Positions 54,850 through 64,000 of a stretch of DNA of 64,000 bases are shown in pieces. Numbering within the stretch: position 1 is the first letter of the stretch; the number at the start of each line of letters is the position of its first letter. The translations under genes were made by a program, and so were the position numbers. The notes under the pieces are model-generated. The model was not told the origin of the DNA and searched no databases. It saw nothing but the letters and a program-made list of their open reading frames with translations. Source of the stretch: Trichobilharzia regenti (taxonomy: Eukaryota > Platyhelminthes > Trematoda > Strigeidida > Schistosomatidae); the NCBI GenBank assembly GCA_944472135.2, contig OX235263.1:14243517-14307516 (forward strand), written 5' to 3'.

Positions 54850-55055
54850 AAGTTTCATCCGTTTAATGCAGTAGCCTCAACAAACCGAAGAAGATTTGAT
54901 CTATTTCGTCTGTTAGTTATTCTGAACAATGCCGCTGCATCTACTCGGTTTCCGGTGTCTTTCGAGTGTAGGATAAGTGAAGAACTTCAACTGCTTAGCC
55001 TCTTGAATCAGCGGCTCCTTGGTATATTTTCGAAGAATCTGAAGTAGGCCCCTCT
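54850..55055 (-). mobile_element. Penelope-like GIY-YIG C-terminal fragment
   Basis: The minus frame reads FENIPRS, LILHSKDTGNRVDAAALFRI, then TNRRNRSNLLRFVEATALNG. This matches the PLE end at 58034-58390 (EHIPKN, HIIDTGH, KSFKILNRRRTANLLRFAEAIAI). Truncated. Confidence 0.7.
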
Positions 55056-55089
55056 AATTATAATTTCTCTCTATCTTGAAGATTTTTTA

Positions 55090-55337
55090 AAAATTCTTTT
55101 ACGTTCCCAGTGGAACATAAAGCTTCAAGCTAGAGGCTTGAAGTTTCAGCAGCAGCGGTGTTTATTTTTACAGGATATGGTTACTGGCCTCACACGCACG
55201 CAACCTTCCCTATTCATCAGTCTTAATACTGGCTTAGCGAGGTATGGAAGTGCCTTGGTAGCTGGAGATCGAACCCTGGAACTCGTGAGCTATGGTTGGC
55301 GACCATTCCACCTCTGTGCCACCGACGCATCTTAAAG
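55090..55337 (-). repeat. SINE-T, full length
   Basis: Tail complement TTACGTTCCCAGTGGAACAT (hairpin GTTCCCAGTGGAAC), CTTCAAGCTAGAGGCTTG, body ACTGGCTTAGCGAGG, and a tRNA-like head with box B complement GGAGATCGAACCCTGG and box A near 55312-55325. Confidence 0.85.
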
Positions 55338-55904
55338 ATACAACTCACACTGAATTAATCCCAACTTAATTAAAACGTTTTAAAGTTTGTTTTAATTCAC
55401 AAAAAATCTAAATATGAACCAATTTAAAATCAAATATCATTGGCATTGTATTTGAGTTTATTTTTGTAGGCATTCCAATGATTTTTGTATCACATGACAC
55501 TTGAATCTACCAAAATAACAACAACAACAAAGTTGATCCTTTTAATTTCATTTTTATTCCCAACTGTTACTATGATTATAAGTAGATCACCCAAATGGAG
55601 GACTAAGTTTTCAATCGATGAAGTGATATTTGATGTTCAATTGTATCTCAACCGCCAGTATATTCAAACTTCAAGTTCAGTGACCAAAAATACCCACTGA
55701 GTCATGAAGGAAATTTTCTTTATCAACGAAATCACCTTCATCATAGCATCAATGTACTACTATACAATTTCATTAAACATAAATACAACTGTGCAACCTC
55801 TGAAGATGAATTCATCACTACAGATAAAATTCGCGGAATTGTCTTTAATCTTCAAGATAAACTACTTCGATATGATAGAGAAGATTTGTAGGTCAGATGG
55901 ATGA
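55338..55904. other. Unassigned region with a 137-codon frame broken by one stop
   Basis: From ATG at 55494 a plus frame reads MTLESTKITTTTKLILLISF, hydrophobic like a signal sequence, then FSIDEVIFDVQLYLNRQY. A TGA at 55698-55700 is followed by a same-frame continuation to 55904. No repeat similarity and no family recognised. It could be chance or a decayed small gene. Confidence 0.25.
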
Positions 55905-56427
55905 TTTTGATATGGATGTGTTCTCTGAGCTGAATAGTTAATTTGCGAGCTTCCATCGTCCTACTAGGCGACATCTTCAGCGCATACTTCAATTCGTTGA
56001 AGTGAGCTATTACATTTCTCCACGAGTTTATTAATCATCTATCTCAGTGACCTTGGACATGATTGGTTGTATGTGTTTTGTGTGTTTTGACACCACCCAG
56101 TTTACTTGTTTTGGAACTGATTGTTTCTTCGACTTGAACTTTGACCCTTTACGTGTAAGGTTTCTTTCTTATTGTTTGATAAATGTTGTCTATCTCGATG
56201 TGTCTATTGATTGGTGATTCACTGGAATACCAGGCAGCCTTCTAACAATTCTCTAGCATTCTTGTTGTTTCCTCTGCGTAATATTTGAACGTTGTCTCCA
56301 TCGAATTGATATCCGTAGTTGTCTGTATGTAGTGATATGGAGGAGTGGATGTCATGTCTTGTGACGCCTAGCTTATGTTCGTAGATACGAAGGCGAAGCG
56401 GACATCCACTTTGGCCAATGTAGTGAT
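55905..56427 (-). repeat. Left arm of a PLE inverted repeat
   Basis: About 520 bp mirrored at 56593-57113. Contains the minus-strand GIY-YIG C-terminal piece and the HH3 motif at 55938-55988. Confidence 0.9.
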
Positions 56428-57113
56428 TTCTTAGATATCACTATAAGATTATTCAAACCTTTAGGAATTGACGTCGTACACAAACCAACAAAGTCACTTC
56501 ACTCAGCTGGCTCTATGTCTACCAAAAGACTCAACAGCGAAAGACGATGAAAACAACATCATCTAAGACGTGAGTTATAACAACTGCGAAAAACACTACA
56601 TTAGCCAAATTGAACGTCCCCTTCGTCTTCGTATCTACGAACATAAGCTAGGCGTCACAAGACATGACATCCACTCCTCCATATCACTACATACAGACAA
56701 CTACGGATATCAATTCGATGGAGACAACGTTCAAATATTACGCAGAGGAAACAACAAGAATGCTAGAGAATTGTTAGAAGGCTGCCTGGTATTCCAGTGA
56801 ATCACCAATCAATAGACACATCGAGATAGACAACATTTATCAAACAATAAGAAAGAAACCTTACACGTAAAGGGTCAAAGTTCAAGTCGAAGAAACAATC
56901 AGTTCCAAAACAAGTAAACTGGGTGGTGTCAAAACACACAAAACACATACAACCAATCATGTCCAAGGTCACTGAGATAGATGATTAATAAACTCGTGGA
57001 GAAATGTAATAGCTCACTTCAACGAATTGAAGTATGCGCTGAAGATGTCGCCTAGTAGGACGATGGAAGCTCGCAAATTAACTATTCAGCTCAGAGAAAA
57101 CATCCATATCAAG
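56428..57113 (+). mobile_element. Penelope-like element: endonuclease, right inverted arm and HH3 motif
   Basis: FKPLGIDVVHKPTKSLHSAG, then NCEKHYISQIERPLRLRIYE, HKLGVTRHDIHSSISLHTDN, GYQFDGDNVQILRRGNNKNA and RELLEGCLVFQ, then a stop. The NC..HY.GQ.E...R..EH signature is a GIY-YIG domain of a PLE lineage different from the LVDTGH type. The right arm of the inverted repeat starts at 56593 and ends at 57113 with the HH3 motif. Confidence 0.85.
57032..57078 (+). ncRNA. HH3 hammerhead-like motif in PLE terminal repeat
   Basis: CTGAAGA (57039-57045), one extra T, stem II GTCGCCT/AGG..CGAT with a bulge, GGAA in place of GAAA, then palindrome AGCT and CGCAAATTAAC, which can pair with GTATGCG-type sequence upstream. 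The same motif is in the left arm. The GGAA change and the extra base argue against activity of this copy. Confidence 0.5.
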
Positions 57114-57592
57114 ATAAACTATATAAACAATCAAATGGCGTGGTAATGAAATCACCAATATCCTCAAAAGCAGCAAACATATTTATGAATAGTTGAGAAC
57201 ATGAAGCGCATAGAATGTTTAATCCTACTCCACCCAAGTTATGCTACAGATATGTGAATGACACATTCAATCTGTTGAAATCTGACCATATACACCTCAG
57301 TCCATTTTGTTTTACAAATATAAACTCAATTCACTTCTGAGTTAGAAAACGAACAGGGTGAATTGGTTATGCTAAATCCTAGAATAAAACGAAAACAAGA
57401 TGGTGGGTGGTTAGATACTAGCATTTATAAGCAACTGGAACACTCTAATAAATACACAGACTTTAATTCATCTCATCCAGAATCCCTGAAGAGAAATAGA
57501 TTTAGTTAAATGTCTATATATCATCGGGCCTAACTAGCCCAGCTAGGAAGCTAGGAGATTTACAGAATAAAATCAAACAAAGAAAGAAAATA
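57114..57592 (+). mobile_element. Penelope-like RT domain fragment
   Basis: The frame reads VVMKSPISSKAANIFMNS, then PKLCYRYVNDTFNLLKSDHI (catalytic Y.DD as YVND), and MLNPRIKRKQDGGWLDTSIY, KQLEHSNKYTDFNSSHPES. This is the order of PLE RT motifs (GSPIS.I.A..F, YVDDTF, FLD..V.R...G...T..YRK..H.N.YL.F.SSHP). It follows directly on the HH3 terminal repeat, as expected for a tandem or neighbouring element. Confidence 0.8.
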
Positions 57593-57737
57593 TTTCGATA
57601 AAGAAAGGAAGACGAAATTTGCAGTATAAAATGATATCGTCATTCTATTTCACAGGTTCTCATCAGCTGCAGACTACCTGAAATTACAATGGTTATATAG
57701 ACGATGACAATAACATACTTTAATGTTCGAGTGGTGG
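57593..57737 (+). repeat. Left arm of PLE inverted repeat
   Basis: 145 bp, reverse complement of 58354-58495. Confidence 0.9.
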
Positions 57738-58033
57738 TAGAAAAGAGGATACTATAAAATTGACGCATCTAAATGAAAGCATTACAATGTTTTTAGTTTA
57801 AGTTTTCATCATCAATTTATACGCTTTTAAATTTGAAAAGAGGAGGGAGGGGTAAGAGAGAAAACAGAAAAAATTGATTAACAGAACAGTGTTAGCTTTT
57901 AGGTTCACATAGAAACTCAAGAAACAAAAGCGGTTACAGTTTTCAAGGCTGAGATTTGATCAGTGAGTTGAGATCACTGAATTAGATGACTAATCAAAAT
58001 CAAAATTCCGTTACCAAGGAAGTGAGAGGTTAA

Positions 58034-58390
58034 TCACACACTCTCTTTCTGTATGCATAAGTCTGGTTTAAGTCTTTTGATTGCGATTGCTTCGGCAAAT
58101 CGTAGTAAATTTGCTGTCCTTCGTCTATTTAATATTTTGAAGGATTTAGAAATCTCTACGAGATGTCCGGTATCAATAATGTGTCTGGTAATTGCACTCT
58201 GGGAATATCTGCTTCCTTTCAGGCACAGGTTTTTGGGAATATGTTCAGAAAACCGGATAGAAGCCCTTCTTTCTGTCCTTCCAATGTACTTGCTCCCGCA
58301 AGTGCACGTGAATTCATAAACGCAGTTGGAGGTGACATCAGCAGGGTATTTATCCACCACTCGAACATTAAAGTATGTTATTATCATCTA
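58034..58390 (-). mobile_element. Penelope-like GIY-YIG endonuclease domain, open frame
   Basis: An uninterrupted minus frame of about 117 codons: NVRVVDKYPADVTSNCVYEF, TCTCGSKYIGRTERRASIRF, SEHIPKN, ITRHIIDTGHLVEISKSFKI, RRRTANLLRFAEAIAIKRLK, PDLCIQKESV. The C.C segment, GIY-YIG-like KYIGRT, R..EH and the terminal AEAIAIKRLKPDLC are all present. This is the best preserved PLE endonuclease in the window. The frame extends upstream into the inverted arm 58354-58495, where the RT should be but is missing. Confidence 0.88.
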
Positions 58391-58495
58391 TATAGCCATT
58401 GTAATTTCAGGTAGTCTGCAGCTGATGAGAACCTGTGAAATAGAATGATGACATCATTTTATACTGCAAATTTCGTCTTCCTTTCTTTATCGAAA
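58354..58495 (-). repeat. Right arm of PLE inverted repeat
   Basis: Mirrors 57593-57737. It includes CAGCTGATGAGAACCTGTG followed by AAATAG, a hammerhead-like string without stem II. Confidence 0.9.
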
Positions 58496-58499
58496 TTTA

Positions 58500-58770
58500 T
58501 CAAGGGAACTAAATGTATGAATTAAAGAAAATATTAATAAGGAATAACTACCCACCAGAATTCATTCAGAATACGCATGAAAACCTATAGGAAAAAATAT
58601 AACAGTTGTAATGAAAATGATGGGAAGAACATAATAATAATACAAAATTCAAAGCCTCTGAGTACTGCCGTTTCAGGAGGTACACTCAGAAGCCTTATGT
58701 AGAATTCTAAATGAATGTGCAAAGGTGTAAGTCAAATATTTTAGTCATCTCAGCAAAAGCTCATAGAATG
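58500..58770 (+). mobile_element. Penelope-like RT thumb fragment
   Basis: MYELKKILIRNNYPPEFIQN, then broken YTQKPYVEF. NNYPPEFIQ and the preceding E...I..ALI pattern match the PLE thumb. Confidence 0.65.
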
Positions 58771-58869
58771 AGTTCTCAAAGCTGAGGACACAGTTTATTG
58801 ATTTCAAAATGTATTAAATTCAGAGAGAACCAACATCACTAAATATAAGTGTAGGATGTGGGCACCTTA

Positions 58870-59130
58870 GTAGAATCTAATTCCACATTTGATAAGTTAT
58901 GATGCATTCTTCATAACTAGATGCTTTTTCAAGCAGAACTTGTTAGTAGAGTCAATTATTTTAGGTCTGGCTAAATTTTTATGTTCCACTAATGTAGTTA
59001 ACCCAGATCTACTAGTTCGACTAATGTAACTGACCTCACAAACATTCATTACATGCAGTTCGGTAACTAATATTATTTTTCCCATTTGCACAAATTTAGT
59101 CCTTTAGCTTACTGAGTTAGTCTCTGACAG
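58870..59130 (-). mobile_element. Penelope-like endonuclease fragment, minus
   Basis: The minus frame includes VTELHVMNVCEVSYISRTSR, LVEHKNLARPKIIDSTNKFC. This matches C...YTGQTSR...R..EHKNLA at the GIY-YIG start. Confidence 0.65.
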
Positions 59131-59139
59131 GATCAGTTG

Positions 59140-59830
59140 TTTGATGGGTTCCATACAAGAAAGGAACCCCGGGAGCCTTACGCAGAGTTCTTAACAAGGC
59201 AGGAATAAAAGCCGCTTGAATTCAAACCCACAAACTAAATTAGAAACAAGCTTTGTCCGTTAGAGGATCAATCCTGTGGAGCCTTTAAAACAAAACAATT
59301 TAGTTTATTTAACACCCTGCCTCGAGTGATCGTCAGGTTGAATACATAGGTCACACCAGTAAAAGAGAGTCAGTCAGTCAGACTAGCCGAGCATAGAAAC
59401 CTAGCAAAATCTTGATTGGTTGACTCAAATAAGATAAGAAATCTAGAGAAGAGTTCAGCTATACCACTCACTACATGCAGTCACACACAAACATACAATA
59501 GCCTGGTCGGGATAAGATGACAGTTTCGAAATCTAATGTCACAGCAGGGTGGAGGGAGAGATTGATAACAGAAGCTTTGCTTATCAAATCAACTGCAAAT
59601 ACATGTAACAGAAATGATTCAACGCCTGTACACCCAGATATCTGGAAAATTCTACTACCTCTACGGTGACAAATAGGAGAAGACAGAGAGAACTATAAAA
59701 CTCAAGTTTCGAAGTCGTGTGATTATAACTGATGACATGATTATAAACAATAATAAGTTGTATTCGAAACGTCATCTAGTAAATAATACTGTTTCACTGA
59801 CTGTGTGATACATCTAATCAACAAACTAAT
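59140..59830 (+). mobile_element. Penelope-like endonuclease end and pLTR
   Basis: AAGGAACCCCGGGAGCC (KGTPGSL.RVLNKAGIK), HAVTHKHTIAW, FEI.CHSRVEGEIDNRSFAY and NDSTPVHPDIWKIL-type blocks in broken frames. The plus-strand terminal repeat ends GTATTCGAAACGTCATC. Same element as 17505-18115 (opposite strand) and 63835-64000. Confidence 0.75.
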
Positions 59831-60600
59831 ATTGAATTACTTACTACCACAGTGCTCAAGTTGTACGCATATATTAATATGACATACATTACCTGGATAA
59901 ATTTTTGAACTGAAATTACTTTGGCCTATCACTGAAGACTTCACTGAGAAGTTTACAAGATACTCACTAGAACACATACAAGAATATTGCTAATTTTTAG
60001 CATTAAGTTTGATTTCTATAAAAGGTGCGTTTTAAAATTACGCGCCTTAGCCATGCTCTCATCTGATTGGTTGATCAAAATTATAATGGCTAGTGACAAT
60101 AAATTAACAATCTCTGTTATTACATATTAAGCCTTACTAAAACTTATAACAGTTATATTCAGCTTAGTTTTATCAATGTTGTCTAATTTGTGAGTGCATA
60201 TATACGTGAGGATGTATGTGTAAGCGAACCCGCATACATACACACACACCGAGACACATGCATCGTTTAGACGAAATTTTATGTTTTTGTAGAATCGTTT
60301 CGTGTTAAGTCAACTGAAAACATTTTTGTAGCAATAAAATCTGCTGATTTCCTATTGTGAATATTTAAAATTTAAACATCACAATTTATAAAGCATAAAA
60401 TTCAATTTATGAGTGAGATATGTTTCAGATAGCTGCTGTTGCTTTCGTAATGGTAATAAAATAATAATCCTAAAAAAACTCTGACTATAAACATATCAGA
60501 GTTCTCGGTTAAAGTGACGATTATGTTAGCAATGAAAAGAAGTTCGATGTATCCAAGGAATCTTGGAGACAATGAGCATAAAATCAATATACAAGGCTAA
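59831..60600. other. No recognised feature
   Basis: AT-rich; CA-rich patch near 60235-60250. Nothing supported. Confidence 0.35.
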
Positions 60601-60601
60601 A

Positions 60602-61392
60602 TTTAATTTAAGTATTTGTTTGTAAGGATTTGATTGGTTACAGGACTACATCATGATCTGACATTGGTTAGAGAACCATTGGAAATCCTAGGAGTACTGG
60701 ACAGCTGTTTCGTCCTAGTGCCTGGGACCCTTCATCAGTACGCACTCACCGCAGGAGGTTCTAACCTAGGACTTTCCGGTTACTAGGCGAGCTCGTAGAC
60801 CATTAAGCCACTGGGACCCGGTCCAATTGCCAGCCTATGAATTCTGACTTCTGCTTATTCACGACACAGCGCGACCGCTAACCAATGTTTTCGGCGAGTA
60901 TTTATCCTTGCATCTGACCTTCTGCACCCTACTGGTCTCGACTTCTAATTAGAACCACAGGTGATTGCCTACCTGAATAGGCCAACCCTAAAAACCAACA
61001 CTTGAATATCGATGCGATGCTCACTAGCAACTTGCCCTTATCAGACAGGTAGTTACCTAGGCTCCTTATGAGAAGTCGTGACCAGTAGGGTGCAGAAGGT
61101 CAGATGCATGGATAAATACTCGCCAAAGACATTGGCTAGCGGTTGAGCTATATCGTGAATTAGCAGAAGTCAGAATTCATAGGCTGGCCATTGGATCGGG
61201 CCCCAGTGGCTTAATGGTCTACGAGCTCACCTTGTAAGCAGAAGATCCTGGATTTGAGGTCTGTCAGTGGGTTCGTAGTGATGAAGAGTCCCAAACTTGG
61301 CTGACCAAATAGCTATCCAGTACTTCCAGCTGGTTTTCCAATGGTTCTCTAACCAATATCAGCTTATGATGTAATCCTGTATATTTAATTGT
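60602..61392. repeat. HH1 palindrome, two full arms
   Basis: The left minus arm (60602-60985) has a ribozyme near 60692-60739 (core ATGAAGG; stem II GTCCC..GGAC with a different loop) and box B/A complements. The right plus arm (61035-61392) has box A GGCTTAATGGTC, box B relic GGATTTGAGG and ribozyme relic at 61280-61324 (CAAA replaces GAAA). The arms mirror across about 60990-61030. Confidence 0.85.
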
Positions 61393-61484
61393 TTCAATCC
61401 AGTCGTATTTCATGTGAATTGTTTTTTATCGGACTAGAAGTCCTTCACTCTGGCATGTCGACTTGTAGACAGGACACCTTGTAA

Positions 61485-61830
61485 CTAGATCCAGATGAAA
61501 TCAAATTACTTGCATCCAGGTGACGAGTTTACAGTCAATGAAACAACATTATGTTAACTTTCAAACATTGCTGAACAGCTCATGTTAGAAGGACACCTAT
61601 TGATCCAATATAATCTATCAATGAAAAGTTCAAGTTGACGGGAACAATCAGATGGCTGTCATAATCTGGTGATCAACAAGGGAATACCACTCTGACGTTT
61701 GCAACGTAGGTTACTGTGTTCGAGTCTCAATGGGAGGAAATATTATTACTCAATGGCATTGCAGGTATATTCAGCTGGCGAGTTATACGCGTCTTGGATT
61801 CCGGTAGTAGCCAGCCTCAACCACATGAAA
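61485..61830 (+). repeat. Sm-alpha remnants
   Basis: Two plus-strand ribozyme relics. At 61512-61545: CATCCAG, core GTGACGA, weak stem II and GAAAC. At 61764-61803: GTATATTCAG, CTGGCGA, then TACGCGTC and TTGGATTCC with stem II and GAAA deleted. The box B-like GTTCGAGTCTC (61718-61728) precedes the second, as in the Sm-alpha copy at 51385. Confidence 0.65.
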
Positions 61831-61989
61831 CAATTAGCTCTCATCTCCAGCTAGCATTACTTAAACACGCATTGAAAATACAGAGTGCTGGGCAGCATTT
61901 TGGCATAGCTCATAATGGATCAAACCTAGAACATTTTGTAACCAAAAGGCACCAATGATAAATGAGATTGCTGCCTAAATTTCAAGTTT

Positions 61990-62312
61990 GACCAAAGATT
62001 TATATCACTTAAAGAACTATTGATAGTTATTTCACACTAGTACGAGACTTGCTGGCAGCGTGCACCCGCTTGGACTCGAACCCGCGACAGAACAGTTACA
62101 AGTTAGGCTTGTAGACCACTCAGTCACTGGGACCCAACTCAGTGGCCAGCCGACGAATTCTAATTTCTACCAATTCTTAATCATAGTGCGACCAAGATTA
62201 GTTGCTCCTTACCGCCAAAGAGTCCCGAACTGGGACGAAACAGTTGTCCAGTAATCCCTAATGGTTTTTCACACGATTCTCCAACTGACATCAATCCATC
62301 ATCAAACTTGAA
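61990..62312. repeat. HH1 palindrome, unequal arms
   Basis: The left minus arm (about 61990-62180) carries the promoter (box B complement CTCGAACCCGCG, box A near 62120). The right plus part (62200-62312) has AAAGA, stem II GTCCC/GGGAC, GAAACAGTTGTCCAGTA and outer end GACATCAATCCATCATC. The core CTGAAGA has lost its first bases. Confidence 0.75.
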
Positions 62313-62389
62313 AAAAAAAAAATAAAGCTTTCCACAGATTTCAAGAATTTTCTAACCTCAAAATCAATGAAATCGCTATAGAGAGATTC

Positions 62390-62410
62390 AGAGAGAGAGA
62401 GAGAGAGACA
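62390..62410. repeat. (GA)n
   Basis: About ten GA units. Confidence 0.85.
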
Positions 62411-62808
62411 GCAATATCTGACAATGTAAATGCTCAATAAAAAGCTATTCACTTACAGAAGCGACTAATTTCAAGTGGATGAGCTCAAAAGGAAAATGAA
62501 CACTTATCGCCAAACTCCTCCACATCCATCTCTCTCTCTCTCTGTCTCTCTCCGTCTCCCTTTCTTAATTTAAATAAGGGTGTAAACAGTTATCGGAATA
62601 ATACATAAAAAGATGTCTATTCTTTCTTGTTTATGAAGGCAAAAGTTCATTTTGCCCTCAATGCTGAACACTAAGGATATTACACATCATTAAGAAGGGA
62701 ATAGTGATTGGAAAAGTAGAATTATATTCATATACAACTACCAATAAGGATAATAAGAGGGGAAAAAAACAATCCAGTATGCTGTCATTGTTATTGTTCT
62801 TATTCTTG

Positions 62809-62832
62809 TTGTTGTTGTTGTTGTTGTTGTTG
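62809..62832. repeat. (TTG)n microsatellite
   Basis: Eight TTG triplets; a (TG)n run follows at 62865-62882. Confidence 0.9.
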
Positions 62833-62883
62833 CGTAATACAGACTCATTTGGATAGTTCTTGAGTGTGTGTGTGTGTGTGTGT

Positions 62884-63180
62884 TTATGTGTATGCGCCTG
62901 GAAAGATACAAGCAGTAAAATAATGAAATAAATAAATAGATGAAAGTCACTCATCTACTCAAGTATCTCTATCACTGTGCATTAAACTCGTACAATGAGA
63001 CAGGGAAGAAGAAATTTTTTTTACGTCATCAACCTATTTATTTCTTTATTTTTTTCGGCCTTCCTATCTGTTATTTCTACTGATTTCATTCACTAGTATA
63101 TTTTTGTCACATAAAAACAATTATTGCCCAGACATAAAGTTAACTTTCTTTACTGCTCTCCTTCCGTTGCCTTTGTTTCG

Positions 63181-63212
<32 letters not shown>

Positions 63213-63460
63213 TTCTCCTAAAAGTTAATCCAATGTGACGTTTGATAATTAAAAAAGTCTGTATTAGAGTAGATAATCGATAGTTTGAGTATAATCGCTT
63301 CAGATGATCTGTTTTGTCATGAATATGCTTAGTATCATAGGGGAATTTCTTTCATATACACACGCACACATACACCTGGTATCCAACACAGAATTAGTGA
63401 GAAGCTCAGAGATACAAAGGCAGACATATTACTTTTATTTGCAATTATTATTGTGTTCTC
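62884..63460. other. No gene recognised; (AT)n at 63194-63211
   Basis: AT-rich sequence with an AT dinucleotide run; nothing else supported. Confidence 0.4.
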
Positions 63461-63464
63461 TGAG

Positions 63465-63540
63465 CAGCTGGTTGGTTTAGTTGCGGAGCTTTCGTCGTTC
63501 GTCCTTTTGGACAACATCCCCATTCAGTGCAATTTTCAGA
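63465..63540 (-). repeat. HH3 hammerhead-like motif of PLE terminal repeat
   Basis: On the minus strand a CTGAA start is followed by an insertion (TGGG), then stem II GTCC AAAA GGAC with outer GTT/AAC pairs, then GAC, GAAAGCTC and CGCAACTAAACC. The end TCTGAGCAGCTGGTTGG corresponds to the AACCATCCAGCTCAGAG of 13316-13375. The insertion breaks the core. Confidence 0.5.
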
Positions 63541-63544
63541 ATAA

Positions 63545-64000
63545 AGTGGGGTAGAAGAATTTTCTAGATATCTGGGTGGACAGGTGTTGAATCATTTCTA
63601 TTACACGTCTTCTCTCTCACTTGATTCAATGAATAAAGCTTCTGTTATCAATCTCTTCCTCCACCCTGCAGTTACATTAGTTTTTAAAACTGTCATCTTA
63701 TCCCATCCAGCCTATTGTATGGTTGTGTGTATCTGCATGTCCTGAGTACTATAGCTGAACTATTCTCTAGATTTCTTATCTTATTTGGGTCAAATAAGCT
63801 AGATTTTGCTAGGTTTTTATGTTTGGCTAGTCTGGCTAAATCTAGATTCATTGACCCGAATAAGATAAGAAATCTAGAGAGTAGTTCAGCTATACCACTC
63901 ACTACACGCAGTCACACACAACCATACAATAGCCTGGTTGGGATAAGATGACAGTTTCGAAATCTAATGTCACAGCAGGGTGGAGGGAGAGATTGATAAC
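63545..64000. mobile_element. Penelope-like palindrome, cut by window end
   Basis: The minus arm 63545-63825 (GTAGAAGAATTTTCTAGATA, ..CAGGTGTTGAATCATTTC, TTATCAATCTCTTCCTCCAC) and plus arm 63835-64000 (AATAAGATAAGAAATCTAG, CACTCACTACACGCAGTC, GTGGAGGGAGAGATTGATAA) are inverted copies of the same endonuclease end as 17505-18115. The arms meet around 63830. Confidence 0.8.

Noticed and set aside
58405..58440. CTGATGAGAACCTGTGAAA as a hammerhead in the PLE arm
   Set aside because: CTGATGA and GAAA are present, but the eight bases between cannot form stem II and no stem III/cleavage site fits.
59718..59765. CTGATGA..CGAAACGTC as a hammerhead
   Set aside because: The sequence between the two boxes does not start and end with a pairing stem II; homologous copies lack CTGATGA.
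62658..62954. 98-codon minus frame rich in N and TH
   Set aside because: Translation of (TTG)n and (TG)n microsatellites.

Overview
This is a window of a repeat-rich, AT-rich metazoan genome, almost certainly a blood fluke (Schistosoma or a close digenean). Three things point there: Sm-alpha-type short elements that combine a tRNA-like pol III promoter with a hammerhead ribozyme, abundant Penelope-like elements (PLEs), and RTE-like non-LTR retrotransposon debris ending in AAT-type 3' tails. The species cannot be fixed from the sequence alone.

Host gene. One host gene is readable, on the minus strand: a stomatin/MEC-2 (band 7/SPFH) family protein. Four exons are visible, in transcript order 27300-27191 (membrane hairpin), 25767-25612 (start of the SPFH domain), 10764-10561 and 7905-7850. 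All have GT..AG boundaries and join in compatible phases. The C-terminal exons would lie left of base 1, and the N-terminal start exon was not found. The largest visible intron is about 14.8 kb and is filled with retroelements. I recognise no host exon between 27.3 and 64 kb.

Repeats. (1) Two families of decayed RTE-like LINEs, here called LINE-A (shared 3' hairpin, (AAT)n tail) and LINE-B; one CR1-like reverse transcriptase relic lies at 1.6-2.45 kb. (2) A tRNA-derived SINE (SINE-T) in about a dozen copies, whose 3' end copies the LINE-A 3' hairpin, so LINE-A is its likely retrotransposition partner. (3) Hammerhead-bearing short elements in at least three families: HH1 (ribozyme stem III CAGCTG), HH2 (stem III near CCTAGG) and classic Sm-alpha (stem III GCGC). 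Most occur as head-to-head palindromes with tRNA-like promoters firing outward and a ribozyme near each outer end. The HH1 ribozyme at 53180-53225 keeps every core residue; the HH2 core at 9451-9495 and the Sm-alpha core at 51441-51486 are each one or a few bases from intact. (4) Many PLE fragments carrying RT thumb and GIY-YIG endonuclease pieces, several enclosed between inverted pLTR-like repeats, some of which carry a fourth hammerhead-like motif (HH3). (5) Microsatellites, an interstitial telomere-like tract at 41.46-41.56 kb and a G-rich tract at 38.39 kb.

Layout. 0-7.4 kb: LINE-A, PLE, CR1, HH1, SINE-T and HH2 debris. 7.85-27.3 kb: stomatin-like exons with introns full of repeats. 27.3-43.8 kb: mixed LINE-B, PLE, SINE-T and HH1 copies plus a large inverted repeat around a PLE endonuclease. 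44.2-45.3 kb: PLE between inverted repeats. 46.6-48.8 kb: the longest stretch without recognised elements. 51.1-53.3 kb: Sm-alpha palindrome, PLE inverted repeat, SINE-T and the best HH1 palindrome. 54.8-59.8 kb: a PLE cluster with nested inverted repeats. 60.6-64 kb: HH1 palindromes and a PLE palindrome cut by the window edge.

The most interesting signal is the recurrent palindromic organisation of several unrelated hammerhead/tRNA-promoter families together with inverted-repeat-flanked PLE endonuclease units.
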